From positions 806,001 to 870,000 of the forward strand of contig NZ_JAHXZN010000001.1 in the NCBI RefSeq assembly GCF_019429485.1: a DNA stretch of 64,000 nt, read 5' to 3'. The notes under the pieces are model-generated. The model searched no databases and was not told the DNA's origin. It was given only the letters and a program-made list of their open reading frames with translations. Made by a program: the position numbers and the translations under genes. The DNA is from Sphingomonas citri. Its GTDB lineage: Bacteria; Pseudomonadota; Alphaproteobacteria; Sphingomonadales; Sphingomonadaceae. Shown here in pieces: positions 27,843 through 36,536 of this stretch (position 1 is its first letter; each line of letters begins with the position of its first letter).

Positions 27843-29072
27843 GTGTCGCTGAAGCTGCTGCGCTGCGTGCTGCTCACCGCCGGCGGGGCGATGTGCTGCG
27901 CGCAATCACCCGCCGATCCGCAGCGCTCCACCGCCATCGCCGACCTGCCCCGCCCGGGCTACGAGCCGCGCACGCTGACGCTCGGCGGGATCGTGGTGAC
28001 GCCGCGCGTCGACCTCGGCGCGACCTACAACGACAACATCTTCGCGACGCGGGACGGCGAGATCGGTGACGTCGTGTTCAATCTCCAGCCAGCGCTGGAG
28101 GGCCGGCGCCAGACCACGAGCAGCGACCTGCGGCTCGCCGCCAATGCCAACCTCATCCGCTACGCCCGCTACGATCGCGAGAACGTCACCACCTTCCGTG
28201 GCCTGGCCGACTGGCGCGGCGATGTCGCGCCGCGCCAGTCGATCCGCGCGCGCGCCTCGTTCGACCGCAGTTATCAGCGGCGCAGCGACCCCGAGGCGGA
28301 CTTCGGCGCCGGGCGCCGGCCGACGCTGATCGACGTCGCCGAGGCGGGGCTCGACTATCGCTTCACCGGCGCGCGGCTCGGCATGCTCGCGAGCGCGACC
28401 GCGACCAATTACAACTTCCTCCCGGCCGCCGACGCCGACCGCGACCTGGCGGTCTACCGCGTCGCTTTGCGCGGCTCCTATGCGGTGAGCGGACGCACCA
28501 GCGTGTATCTGCAGGGCTATGCGGTGCGGCGCGACGCGCGGCTTCGGGTCGATCGCTACGGCGTCGACCGCGACGCGTCGACCGCGGGCGCGCTCGCCGG
28601 CGTGTCGTTCGACGTCAGCTCGCGCGTGCAGGGCGAGCTAGGGGTCGGCGCCTTCCGCTCCGACCCGTCCGACCCGACGCTGCGCGCCTTCTCCGGGCTC
28701 GCCGCGAGCGGACAGCTCACCTGGCAGCCGCGCGTGCGCACGGCGATCACGCTGGACGCGTTCCGCGGCGACGTGGCGACGATCCGGGCCGGCGCGATCG
28801 GGCGGATCGATACCCGGCTGAGCCTGGCGATCGACCAGGAGCTGCGCCACGACGTCCTCGCGCGCGCCGCGGTGGGGATCCGCGACATCGCCTATCGCGG
28901 CGCGATCGACCGTGACCAGCGCTTCCGCTTCGCCGAGCTGGAGGGCACCTACCTGCTCAACCGCCACCTAGCCGTGCTGGGCAACGGCAGCTTCACCCGC
29001 CGCGACGCCGACCAGCCGATCGAGCGGTTCAGCCGCTGGACTGCCACGCTCGGACTTCGGCTCACCTACTGA
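27843..29072 (+). CDS. Outer-membrane beta-barrel protein of the export system (BBP2-like)
   Basis: A 409-residue exported protein. A signal peptide (SLKLLRCVLLTAGGAM) is followed by repeated amphipathic strands of the outer-membrane barrel type (VTPRVDLGATYNDNIFATR is the characteristic opening of the BBP2-type barrels in EPS loci), and it ends WTATLGLRLTY with a C-terminal aromatic. It probably forms the outer-membrane channel or secretin partner for the short OPX protein. GTG start at 27843. Its last 105 bases overlap, tail to tail, the convergent GT4 gene. Confidence 0.85.
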   Translation: MSLKLLRCVLLTAGGAMCCAQSPADPQRSTAIADLPRPGYEPRTLTLGGIVVTPRVDLGATYNDNIFATRDGEIGDVVFNLQPALEGRRQTTSSDLRLAANANLIRYARYDRENVTTFRGLADWRGDVAPRQSIRARASFDRSYQRRSDPEADFGAGRRPTLIDVAEAGLDYRFTGARLGMLASATATNYNFLPAADADRDLAVYRVALRGSYAVSGRTSVYLQGYAVRRDARLRVDRYGVDRDASTAGALAGVSFDVSSRVQGELGVGAFRSDPSDPTLRAFSGLAASGQLTWQPRVRTAITLDAFRGDVATIRAGAIGRIDTRLSLAIDQELRHDVLARAAVGIRDIAYRGAIDRDQRFRFAELEGTYLLNRHLAVLGNGSFTRRDADQPIERFSRWTATLGLRLTY

Positions 29073-30134
29073 GCCGCGCGCGCCGAGCAGCGAGTCGATC
29101 AGCGCGCGCCACTCGGCGGTGATCGCCGTGGGAGCATAGCGCGCGGACGCCGCCTGCGCCGCGGCCCCGAGCCGCTCGCGCAGCGCGGCGTCCGCCACCA
29201 ACATCTCCAGGGCGGCGGCGAGCCCGGCGACGTCGCCGGCGGGGACGAGCAGCCCGGTCTCGCCGGAGACGATCATCTCGTCGGGACCGAAAGCGCAGGC
29301 GAAGGCCGCCGCGGGGACACCGGCGGCCATCGCCTCGCCGAGCACGTTGGGCATGCCCTCGTAGCGCGACGACAAAGCGAACACCCCCACCTGGTCGAGC
29401 CAGCCGCCCGGGACCGCGCTGTTGCCGGGGAGCGTGGCGCACTCGCCGAGACCGAGCGCGGCGATGCGCGCCTCGAGCGCAGCCCGCTCGGGCCCCTCGC
29501 CCCAGATCACCAGTTTCCAGTCGGGATGCGCGGGCGCGAGCCGCGCGAAGGCGTCGATGAGCAGATCGAAGCCCTTCTGGCGATCGAGCCGGCCGACGCC
29601 GACGATCGTCCTGCCCGGCCGGCGCTCACGCGCCGGTGCCGCCATGGGATTGGCGATCACGAGCGCGCGGCGCCGCGCCCGCGCGTCGAGCAGGCTGAGA
29701 CTCGCCCGCGTCTGCATGACGATCGCGTCGGCGCGCGGCAGCAGTGCGCGCAGCATCATGCCCCAGCCGCGGTTCGCCGGCTGCGCGCGCGGGTTGTTGC
29801 GCTCGGACACGATCAGCCGGTGCCGCCGCCCGAGCGAGGCGAGCAGCGCCACCACGTTGATCTTGGTGAGGAACGACACGACCACGTCGGGGCGGAGCTC
29901 GCTCAGCGCGCCGCGTAGCGCGACGACGCGGCGCGCGACCAGCAGCGGCCCCGGCGCCGCTCCCGGCGGCAGGCCGAGCCGGACCAGCGGCACGCCCACC
30001 GGGAAGGCGTGGAACACCGGGTCGGCGGGGCGATCGAAGCTCACCACCGTCACCTCATCGCCGCCGCGCACCAGCGCCGCCGCGATCAGACTGACGACGC
30101 GTTCGGCACCGCCGGCGCCGAGGCCGGCGAGCAC
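28968..30134 (-). CDS. GT4 glycosyltransferase with uncertain start
   Basis: A GT-B glycosyltransferase: GLGAGGAERVVSLIAAAL near the N-terminus, SERNNPRAQPANRGWG, IVGVGRLDRQKGFDLLIDAF, LSSRYEGMPNVLGEAMAAG. The first canonical in-frame start is GTG at 30134, which cuts into the first beta strand; the strand SIVFVLAGLG continues upstream to an ATT at 30170, inside the end of the RTX gene, so a non-AUG start is possible. At the other end, the last ~30 residues (after LIDSLLGARG) are antisense to the barrel gene and look like read-through. It probably acts on the same polymer. Confidence 0.85.
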   Translation of the reverse strand: MLAGLGAGGAERVVSLIAAALVRGGDEVTVVSFDRPADPVFHAFPVGVPLVRLGLPPGAAPGPLLVARRVVALRGALSELRPDVVVSFLTKINVVALLASLGRRHRLIVSERNNPRAQPANRGWGMMLRALLPRADAIVMQTRASLSLLDARARRRALVIANPMAAPARERRPGRTIVGVGRLDRQKGFDLLIDAFARLAPAHPDWKLVIWGEGPERAALEARIAALGLGECATLPGNSAVPGGWLDQVGVFALSSRYEGMPNVLGEAMAAGVPAAAFACAFGPDEMIVSGETGLLVPAGDVAGLAAALEMLVADAALRERLGAAAQAASARYAPTAITAEWRALIDSLLGARGSVGEPKSERGSPAAEPLDRLVGVAAGEAAVAQHG

Positions 30135-30153
30135 GAAGACGATCGAGCGCGGC

Positions 30154-33100
30154 TCAGATGATGTGGAAATCGGTCGCTCCCAGCACTGGCTTTGTCGACA
30201 GCAGCGCGATCTGCACCATCGCCGCGCCGCCGGCGCCGTCCGCGTCATAATAGAGCGCGCCGGTGGCCTGGTTGTAGACGAGATGCTGGTCTGCCGTGGT
30301 CGCGGCGCCGCCGATCGCCAGCTCGGACGCCGAGATCGCGCCGGTTCGCCCGGCGAAGGCGGTGAAGACCGCGCCAGCGAGCACGAGCTTGTCCTCGCCC
30401 GCGACGAAGTCCTTGACCGTGTCGCGCTCGCTCGCCGCCCCGAGATAGTCGAACACGAAGCGGTCCGCACCCGCGCCACCGATCAGCTCGTCGCTTCCCG
30501 CGCCGCCGACGAGCGTGTCCGCCCCCGCCCCGCCCTGGAGATAGTCGCCGCCGGCCTCGCCGTAGAGCGTGTCGTTGCCCTCCATGCCGATCAGCAGGTC
30601 GCCGCCGAGCCCGCCGCGGATGACATTGTCGCCCGCGTTGCCGGTCATGGTGTTGGCGAAGTCGTTGCCGGTGGCGCTGAGATTGCCGCTGCCCAGCATG
30701 GTGAGCTGCTCGACATTGGCCTCCAACGTGAAGTCGACGCTGGTATAGACTAGGTCGGTACCTTCGCCGTAATATTCGATCACGCGATCGCCGACGTCGT
30801 CGACGTAGAAGGTGTCGGAGCCGATCCCGCCGTACATCATGTCGGCGCCGCCTGCGCCGTCCAATATGTCGTTGTTGGCGTCGCCGTACAGCACGTCGGA
30901 GCTGGCGTTGCCGGTCAGCACGTCGTTCCCGCCGAGCCCGTGCATGGTCCACAGGTCGTTGGTCGGCGCGATGAAGGTGTTGGCGCTGTTGCTGCCGGTA
31001 TAGCTCTTCGGCTCGGGCAGATTGTTGAGCGAGATGGTGAAGCTGGCGTCGAAGGTCGCGCCGGCGGCGTCGGTGACGCGCGCCTGGATCAGGTGCGAGG
31101 TGGCGGTCTCGTAGTCGAGCAGCGCGCCGTTCGCGACCGTCACCGCGCCGGTAATCGCGTCGACCGCGAAGCGCCCGCCGGCGTCGTCGACCAGACGGTA
31201 ACGCAGCGTCTCGTCATGATCGACGTCATAGCCGCTGAGCGTGCCGACGACCGTGCCCGCCGCGGCATTCTCGTCGACGCGGGCGCGATCCAGCGACAGC
31301 GCCGCGGGCGCGTCGTTGGCACCGACGAAGGTGAGCGTGACCGAGGCGGTGGAGGTCGCCCCCGCGTGATCGGCGACGGTATAATCTAAGTGATCCACCA
31401 CCGTCTCGCCCGCGCGCAGCGCCTGGTAGCTCGCCGGCGTCGCCACCTGGATCGCCGTGCCCGCGAGCGTCAGCGCCAGCCCGTTGGCGGTGGTGCCCGC
31501 CACCGCGGTGAGGCGCAGCGTGTCGCCCGGATCGATGTCGCGGTCGTTGGCGAGCAGCGCGGCCGCGGCGATGCTCGTCGCGCCCTCGTCGATCGAGAGC
31601 TGGTCCGCGGCGGCCACCGGCGCGTCGTTGACGTTGGCGACCTGAACGTTGACCCGCCCGATCGCGGTCTCGCCCGCGCTGTCGGCGATCGTGTAGGTCA
31701 GCAGCGCGGTGCCGGCGAAATTGGCCAGCGGCGTGAAGACGACGTTGCCGTCGGCGTTGATCGCGGCAGTGCCGCCCGACAGCGCCGCCACTCCCGTCAG
31801 CGCGAAGGGCGCGCCGTTGGAGTCAGTGTCGTTCGCCAGCAGCGCCGCCGCGGCGATGACCGCCGTCTGGTCCTCGGTGGCGGCGACCGTGTCGGCGCGC
31901 GCGATGAGCACCGGCGGCGTGCCTTGCGAGGCGAGCGGGTCGAACAGCCGGTACTTGACGCCCGTCGCCTGATCGTCGCCGCCCTGCCCGCCATAATCGG
32001 TCCAGCTCACCAGGAACCCGCCGTCGCCGGTGCCGGTGATCGCCGGATCCACCTGGCTGCCGAGCGTCTGGTGGTTGACGAGGAACTCGCCGCCCACCGT
32101 GGTGCCGTCGCCGGCGAACACCTGCGCCTTGATCCCGGCGGTGCCGACCTCGGCGCCGACGCCGCTATAGTCCGCCCAGCCGATCGCGAAATTGCCGCCG
32201 GCGAGCGCGGTGATGGTCGGCGCGAGCTGACCCGCCAGCGTCGTCGTGTTGGCCAGCGTCTCGCCGCCGACGCGGGCGCCGGCCGCGTCGTACAGCTGGA
32301 AGCGGATGCCGAAATAGTCGGCGTCGGCCCCGCGCGAGCTGTTGTCCGCCCAGGCAATCGCGAAGCCGCCGGTCGACAGTGCCGCCACCACCGGTGCCTG
32401 CTGCGAGCCCGCGGTCTCGGTGTTGACCAGGAACTCGCCGCCGATCTTGCTGCCGTCGCTGCCGAACAGCTGCGCCTTCACCGCGTCCTTGCTGGCGTCG
32501 CCGCCCTGCAGGCTGCCGTCGCGCCACGTCACGACGAAGCCGCCGCCCTGAAGCCCGGTGACCGCCGCCGAATCCTGCGCACCGTTGGTGGCGGTGTTGA
32601 CGAGCAGCTCGCCGCCGACATGGTTGCCCGCGGCGTCGTACACCTGCGCCTTGACGCTGGTCGCGCTGGCGTCGCCGCCCTGCAGGCTCGCGTCCGTCCA
32701 GGACACGACGAAGCCGCCGTTGGCCAACGCAGCGATCACCGGCGCCTTCTGCGCGTTCAGCGTGGCGGTGTTGACGAGCAGTTCGCCGCCCACCGCGGCG
32801 CCGCTGGCGTCGAAGAGCTGCGCCTTAACCGAGCTGGCGGAGCCGTCGCTGCCGGCATTGGCGTCGCTCCAGGTCACCGCGAAGCCGCCGGAGGCGAGCG
32901 CGGTCACCGCCGGCGAGTCCTGCGCGCCCAGCGTCTGCGCGTTGACGCGGAACTCGCCGCCGATCTTGCTGCCGTCCGCCGCGATCAGCTGCGCCTTGAT
33001 CCCGAAGGAGCTCGAGTCGCCGCCGACGCCGCTGCCGTCGGTCCACACGATCACCGAGCGACCGTCGGTCAGGGTCGCCACCGCGGGGGCGAGCTGGCTC

Positions 33101-34680
33101 GCGGCGATGTTGGTGTTGGCCAGCACTTCGGGCGCGCCGGAATAGCGATATTCGTTGACCGCATCGGTCAGCCCGAAGGTGAAGGTCTTGTCGAACGTGT
33201 CGCCGAACGTGTCGGTCGCGCGCACCGTGATCGAGACGACTGGGTTGGTCTCATAGTCGAGCGCGAGGCTGTCCTCTACGATCAGCTTGTTGCCCTCGAT
33301 CGCGAAGGCGCCGCCGGTGGAATCATCCACCAGGCGGTAGCTGTAGCTCGCGTTGAGCGCGCCCACGCCCGAGAAGACTGCGACGATGCTGTTCTCCACC
33401 TCGGTCTCGGAGAGCGCGTTGCGCGATACCTCGATGTCGGTGATCGCGGGCGTCGTCGGCGCGAACAGCCGCGCCTTGAGCCCTCCGTCGACGTCGCCGG
33501 AGGCGGTGCTGTAGTCGGTCCAGCCGACCAGCAGCGCGCCCGAGGCGAGCACCGTCACCGCGGGCATCTCCTGGTTGCCGCTCACCACCTCGTTCGCCTG
33601 GAACTCGCCGCCCAATTTCTGCCCGACCGCGTCGAACAGCTGCGTCTTGATGCCGAAACCGCTGGCGTCCGCGGCGGTGTTGCTGTTGTCGCGCCAGCTC
33701 ACCGCGAAGCCGCCGTCGGCGGTCGCCGCGATGCTCGGCTGGTCCTGCGCGTTGAAGGTGGTGGTGTTGACGCGGAACTCGCCGCCCGTCCGAGCGCCGG
33801 TGGCATCGTAGATCTGTCCACGCAGCCCCGAGGCGCTGGTGTCGCCCAGTCCGCTGTTGTCACGCCACACGATCGCGAAGCCGCCGCCGGCGAGCGCGGT
33901 GATCGCGGGCTGGTCCTGCGCGCCCAGCGTCGTGCTGTTGACGAGCAGCTCGCCGCCCAGCTTGGCGCCGCTGCTGGAGAAGAGCTGCGCCTTGATCGAG
34001 GTGCCGCTCGAATCGCCGCCGAGCCCGCTATAGTCGATCCAGGTCGAGACGAAGCCGCCCGAGGCCAGCCCGGCGAGCGCCGGTGCGACCTGGCTGCCGG
34101 TGATGGTGCTGTTGACCAGGAACTCGCCGCCGATCTTGGTGCCGGTGGCGGAGAACATCTGCGCGCGCACGCCGCTGCCCTTGGCGTCGGGCGCGGTCGC
34201 GCTGGCATCGACCCAGCTGACGATGAAGTTACCGCCCGCGAGGGCGGTGATGGTCGAGTCCGACTGGCCCGCCACCGTGGTGGTGTTGGCGAGGAACTCG
34301 CCGCCGACGCGTGCACCCGCCGCGTCGTAGATCTGCGCCTTGACCGAGCCGCGATCGGCGTCTCCGCCGAGCCCGCTGGCATCGCTCCACGTCACCACGA
34401 ACCCGCCGGTCTTCAGTGCGGTGACGCTGGCGCGGTCCTGGTTGTTGCCGGTGGCGCTGTTGATCAGGAACTCGGCGCCGACCGCGACGCCGGTCGAGTC
34501 GAAGCGCTGCGCCTTGACGCTGGTACCCGACGAGTCGCCACCGGTGCCGCTCAGGTCGGTCCAGATCGCGACGAAGCCGCCGTCCGCCAGCGCGGCGAAG
34601 GACAGATCGGTCTGCACCCCGGTCCATGTCGAGTTGACACGAAACTCGCTGCCAGCGCTCGTGAACGCGCCGTTCGCCAT
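30154..34680 (-). CDS. Giant RTX-type calcium-binding surface protein with two 7-fold repeat blocks
   Basis: 1508 residues. Two blocks of seven ~58-residue repeats (residues 10-413 and 515-919) are separated by a cadherin-like domain (about 414-514). Two VCBS/cadherin-like tandem domains and one cadherin domain follow (about 920-1235), then RTX nonapeptides (GGNDVLTG, GGAGADTLVGGAGSDELIGG; about 1248-1408) and a C-terminal tail. The N-terminus (MANGAFTSAG) has no signal peptide, and the C-terminal RTX-plus-tail layout implies type I secretion. No T1SS genes lie nearby. As part of the glycan locus it probably serves as a matrix or adhesin protein binding the polymer in the presence of calcium. 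Confidence 0.9.
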   Translation of the reverse strand: MANGAFTSAGSEFRVNSTWTGVQTDLSFAALADGGFVAIWTDLSGTGGDSSGTSVKAQRFDSTGVAVGAEFLINSATGNNQDRASVTALKTGGFVVTWSDASGLGGDADRGSVKAQIYDAAGARVGGEFLANTTTVAGQSDSTITALAGGNFIVSWVDASATAPDAKGSGVRAQMFSATGTKIGGEFLVNSTITGSQVAPALAGLASGGFVSTWIDYSGLGGDSSGTSIKAQLFSSSGAKLGGELLVNSTTLGAQDQPAITALAGGGFAIVWRDNSGLGDTSASGLRGQIYDATGARTGGEFRVNTTTFNAQDQPSIAATADGGFAVSWRDNSNTAADASGFGIKTQLFDAVGQKLGGEFQANEVVSGNQEMPAVTVLASGALLVGWTDYSTASGDVDGGLKARLFAPTTPAITDIEVSRNALSETEVENSIVAVFSGVGALNASYSYRLVDDSTGGAFAIEGNKLIVEDSLALDYETNPVVSITVRATDTFGDTFDKTFTFGLTDAVNEYRYSGAPEVLANTNIAASQLAPAVATLTDGRSVIVWTDGSGVGGDSSSFGIKAQLIAADGSKIGGEFRVNAQTLGAQDSPAVTALASGGFAVTWSDANAGSDGSASSVKAQLFDASGAAVGGELLVNTATLNAQKAPVIAALANGGFVVSWTDASLQGGDASATSVKAQVYDAAGNHVGGELLVNTATNGAQDSAAVTGLQGGGFVVTWRDGSLQGGDASKDAVKAQLFGSDGSKIGGEFLVNTETAGSQQAPVVAALSTGGFAIAWADNSSRGADADYFGIRFQLYDAAGARVGGETLANTTTLAGQLAPTITALAGGNFAIGWADYSGVGAEVGTAGIKAQVFAGDGTTVGGEFLVNHQTLGSQVDPAITGTGDGGFLVSWTDYGGQGGDDQATGVKYRLFDPLASQGTPPVLIARADTVAATEDQTAVIAAAALLANDTDSNGAPFALTGVAALSGGTAAINADGNVVFTPLANFAGTALLTYTIADSAGETAIGRVNVQVANVNDAPVAAADQLSIDEGATSIAAAALLANDRDIDPGDTLRLTAVAGTTANGLALTLAGTAIQVATPASYQALRAGETVVDHLDYTVADHAGATSTASVTLTFVGANDAPAALSLDRARVDENAAAGTVVGTLSGYDVDHDETLRYRLVDDAGGRFAVDAITGAVTVANGALLDYETATSHLIQARVTDAAGATFDASFTISLNNLPEPKSYTGSNSANTFIAPTNDLWTMHGLGGNDVLTGNASSDVLYGDANNDILDGAGGADMMYGGIGSDTFYVDDVGDRVIEYYGEGTDLVYTSVDFTLEANVEQLTMLGSGNLSATGNDFANTMTGNAGDNVIRGGLGGDLLIGMEGNDTLYGEAGGDYLQGGAGADTLVGGAGSDELIGGAGADRFVFDYLGAASERDTVKDFVAGEDKLVLAGAVFTAFAGRTGAISASELAIGGAATTADQHLVYNQATGALYYDADGAGGAAMVQIALLSTKPVLGATDFHII
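31924..33138 (-). repeat. Second block of seven ~58-residue coding repeats
   Basis: Residues 515-919 of the RTX protein. Seven units of 57-59 residues follow the pattern GGEFLVN..t.g.Q..P.i.aLa.GGF.v.W.D...gg...(s/a)..vKaQ.fda.G..., with the Trp, Gly-Gly-Phe and Lys/Arg-Ala-Gln positions the most constant. Individual unit lengths are 59, 57, 58, 58, 58, 58 and 57. Confidence 0.9.
33442..34653 (-). repeat. First block of seven ~58-residue coding repeats
   Basis: Residues 10-413 of the RTX protein. Seven units of 58, 58, 58, 58, 57, 58 and 57 residues share the same consensus as the second block (GGEF.vN, Q, GGF, W.D, KAQ). The short beta-rich unit and copy number of seven suggest one propeller blade per unit. 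Confidence 0.9.
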
Positions 34681-34804
34681 ACGCCCCTCCCCCGAAAAGC
34701 GCCGTCCGCCCCCAGCGTGACCGGCGACGGGAGATTAGGTCCGAAGCGGTATCGCGGTAAGTGGGGTATCGGGGCGCAGGTTGGCTCCGAAGGGGTAGTC
34801 CGTC

Positions 34805-36535
34805 TCAGCGCACCGTCACCAGCGCTGAGTCGATCGCGTCACCGCCGTAGCGGCCGATACAGTCGATCTCGTAGACCCGCGTCGCCTTGACTCTCACGAC
34901 GCGCGCACCCGCCTCGCCCGCGGCGGCGCCGTCGAGCTTGCACGAGCGGATATTCTCGCCGCTCCACCGCAGCGTCACGGCGCCACCGCCCGACACCTGC
35001 GCGGGATCCGCGCTGAGGGCGATCGACGGCAGCGGCCCCGGGTCGGCGATGGCGCGGCCGCAGGCGGGGCGCGGCACCAGGGACGGCTGCACCGTTACCG
35101 TTGCGCGATCCCCCGCCAGCTCGGAGAGATAAGCCTCTAGCTTGGTATAGCCGTCGCCGCCGAGCATGTTGCGATCGTTCGGGTTGGACGGCGACAGGCC
35201 GTGCGCGAGTTCCCACTCGTCCGCGATGCCGTCACCGTCGCGATCGGCCGGCGCGGCGCCGCCGGTGAGCGCAGGCCAGCCACCGACCTGCGCCGGGTCG
35301 TCGAGCACCGCGCCGCGACACGCGACCAGACCGCCGACGACGCGGGAGTCAGCGGCGTCGCGCCGCGGCCGCGTTGCTCCCACCGCGGCGACGACGCGGC
35401 GGTAGGCGGTGCCGGCGTCGTCGATCTCGCTCGCCGCCATCGAGAGCGTGCCGATCGGCGCCGCCGAGACGTAGCGCCAGTCGCCGGGCTCGAGCACCAG
35501 CCGCTCGTCGCCGCGATCCTCCAGCCGGTGCACGTCGAGGTTGCCGCGCAGGTGGATCCGGAAACGCGCCGGATAGTCGCGGAAGTAGTTGACGAGGTAC
35601 AGCTGCTTCGTCGCCTCGGACGAGGGGCCCATGATCGCGCTGTTGCCGATCGCGTTGACGTCGAGGTCGCCGAAGCGCGTGTACAGCTCGGCGTTGTAGC
35701 TCACCGAGTTGAAGATCACGTTGTCGATCATGTCGAACTGCCCGCGCAGGTTGACGAGCGGGTTGCGGCGGACGTTGCTGGCGATGAGGTTGTGGTGGAA
35801 CGTCACCGCGTGCGCGCCATAGCCGAAATAGGTGCCGCGGCTGTGTGGACCACGGTTGGCGCGGTTGAGCCCCTCGGCCAGGATCGACCATTGCACCGTC
35901 ACATTGCGGGTCTGCCCGCAGCGACCGGTCTCATGCCCGGCGCCGACGATGTTGATGCCCTCGTCGGTCGGCCAGGAGGTCGAGAGATGATCCAGGATGA
36001 CGTCATGCGCGCCGCCGCTGATCTGGATCGTGTCGACGTTGTCCGACGAGCGCGGCGAGGCGCCCGGACGCAGGCGGAAGTGGCGCAGCACTACGTCGTG
36101 CGTGCGCACCAGCATCGGCGCGTTCCCCGAGGCGCCGTTGCGCAGCGCGACGCCGCCGGGCGAGGTCTGGCCGGCGACGGTGAGGAACGGCTGCGTCACC
36201 TTGATCCAGTCGCGCAGCACGATCGTGCCGCTCACCCTGAAGACGCAGGTACGCGCGCCGCTCGCCTCGGCGCAGTCGCGCAGCGAGCCCGGTCCCGAGT
36301 CGGCGAGCGTCGTCACCGCGATCACGCGTCCGCCGCGGCCACCGCGCGCGTAGCGGCCGAAGCCCTGTGCGCCCGGGAAGGCGGGAAGCGCGTGCGGCGC
36401 GTCACTGGTGTCGCAGTCGACGGGGAAGCTCTCCTCCGCCGCCGCGGGCACCGCGACCCCGCCCTCGATCGCGGGGAGCAGCAGGGCGCCGAGCAGCAGC
36501 AACGCGGCGATGAGCAGGACGCGCGTCCGCGTCAT
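34805..36535 (-). CDS. Secreted pectate-lyase-like (polysaccharide lyase) protein with Ca-binding segment
   Basis: About 577 residues. Signal peptide/anchor (RTRVLLIAALLLLGALLLPA), then a right-handed beta-helix of the PL1-like type: AFPGAQGFGRYARGGRGG, LRDCAEASGARTCVFRVSG, VALRNGASG, ISGGAHDVILDHLSTSWPTD, VTFHHNLIASNVRRNPLV. An EF-hand/thrombospondin-3-like calcium motif DRDGDGIADEWELAHGLSP follows, and a C-terminal Ig-like domain with two Cys. It is the last gene of a leftward EPS operon starting one base after the Wzy-like stop, so it may trim or release the polymer. PL1 relatives cut uronate-containing glycans. Confidence 0.88.
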   Translation of the reverse strand: MTRTRVLLIAALLLLGALLLPAIEGGVAVPAAAEESFPVDCDTSDAPHALPAFPGAQGFGRYARGGRGGRVIAVTTLADSGPGSLRDCAEASGARTCVFRVSGTIVLRDWIKVTQPFLTVAGQTSPGGVALRNGASGNAPMLVRTHDVVLRHFRLRPGASPRSSDNVDTIQISGGAHDVILDHLSTSWPTDEGINIVGAGHETGRCGQTRNVTVQWSILAEGLNRANRGPHSRGTYFGYGAHAVTFHHNLIASNVRRNPLVNLRGQFDMIDNVIFNSVSYNAELYTRFGDLDVNAIGNSAIMGPSSEATKQLYLVNYFRDYPARFRIHLRGNLDVHRLEDRGDERLVLEPGDWRYVSAAPIGTLSMAASEIDDAGTAYRRVVAAVGATRPRRDAADSRVVGGLVACRGAVLDDPAQVGGWPALTGGAAPADRDGDGIADEWELAHGLSPSNPNDRNMLGGDGYTKLEAYLSELAGDRATVTVQPSLVPRPACGRAIADPGPLPSIALSADPAQVSGGGAVTLRWSGENIRSCKLDGAAAGEAGARVVRVKATRVYEIDCIGRYGGDAIDSALVTVR

Positions 36536-36536
36536 C

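Noticed and set aside
31924..34653. CRISPR or satellite-like DNA repeats in the RTX gene
   Set aside because: The repetition is at protein level with 171-177-base units, divergent at DNA level. There are no short identical direct repeats with unique spacers.
31390..34890. A 1166-codon open frame on the plus strand opposite the RTX gene
   Set aside because: It is rich in Arg, Ala, Val and Gly and has no domain pattern. The repeats on the minus strand explain why stop codons are absent in the complement.
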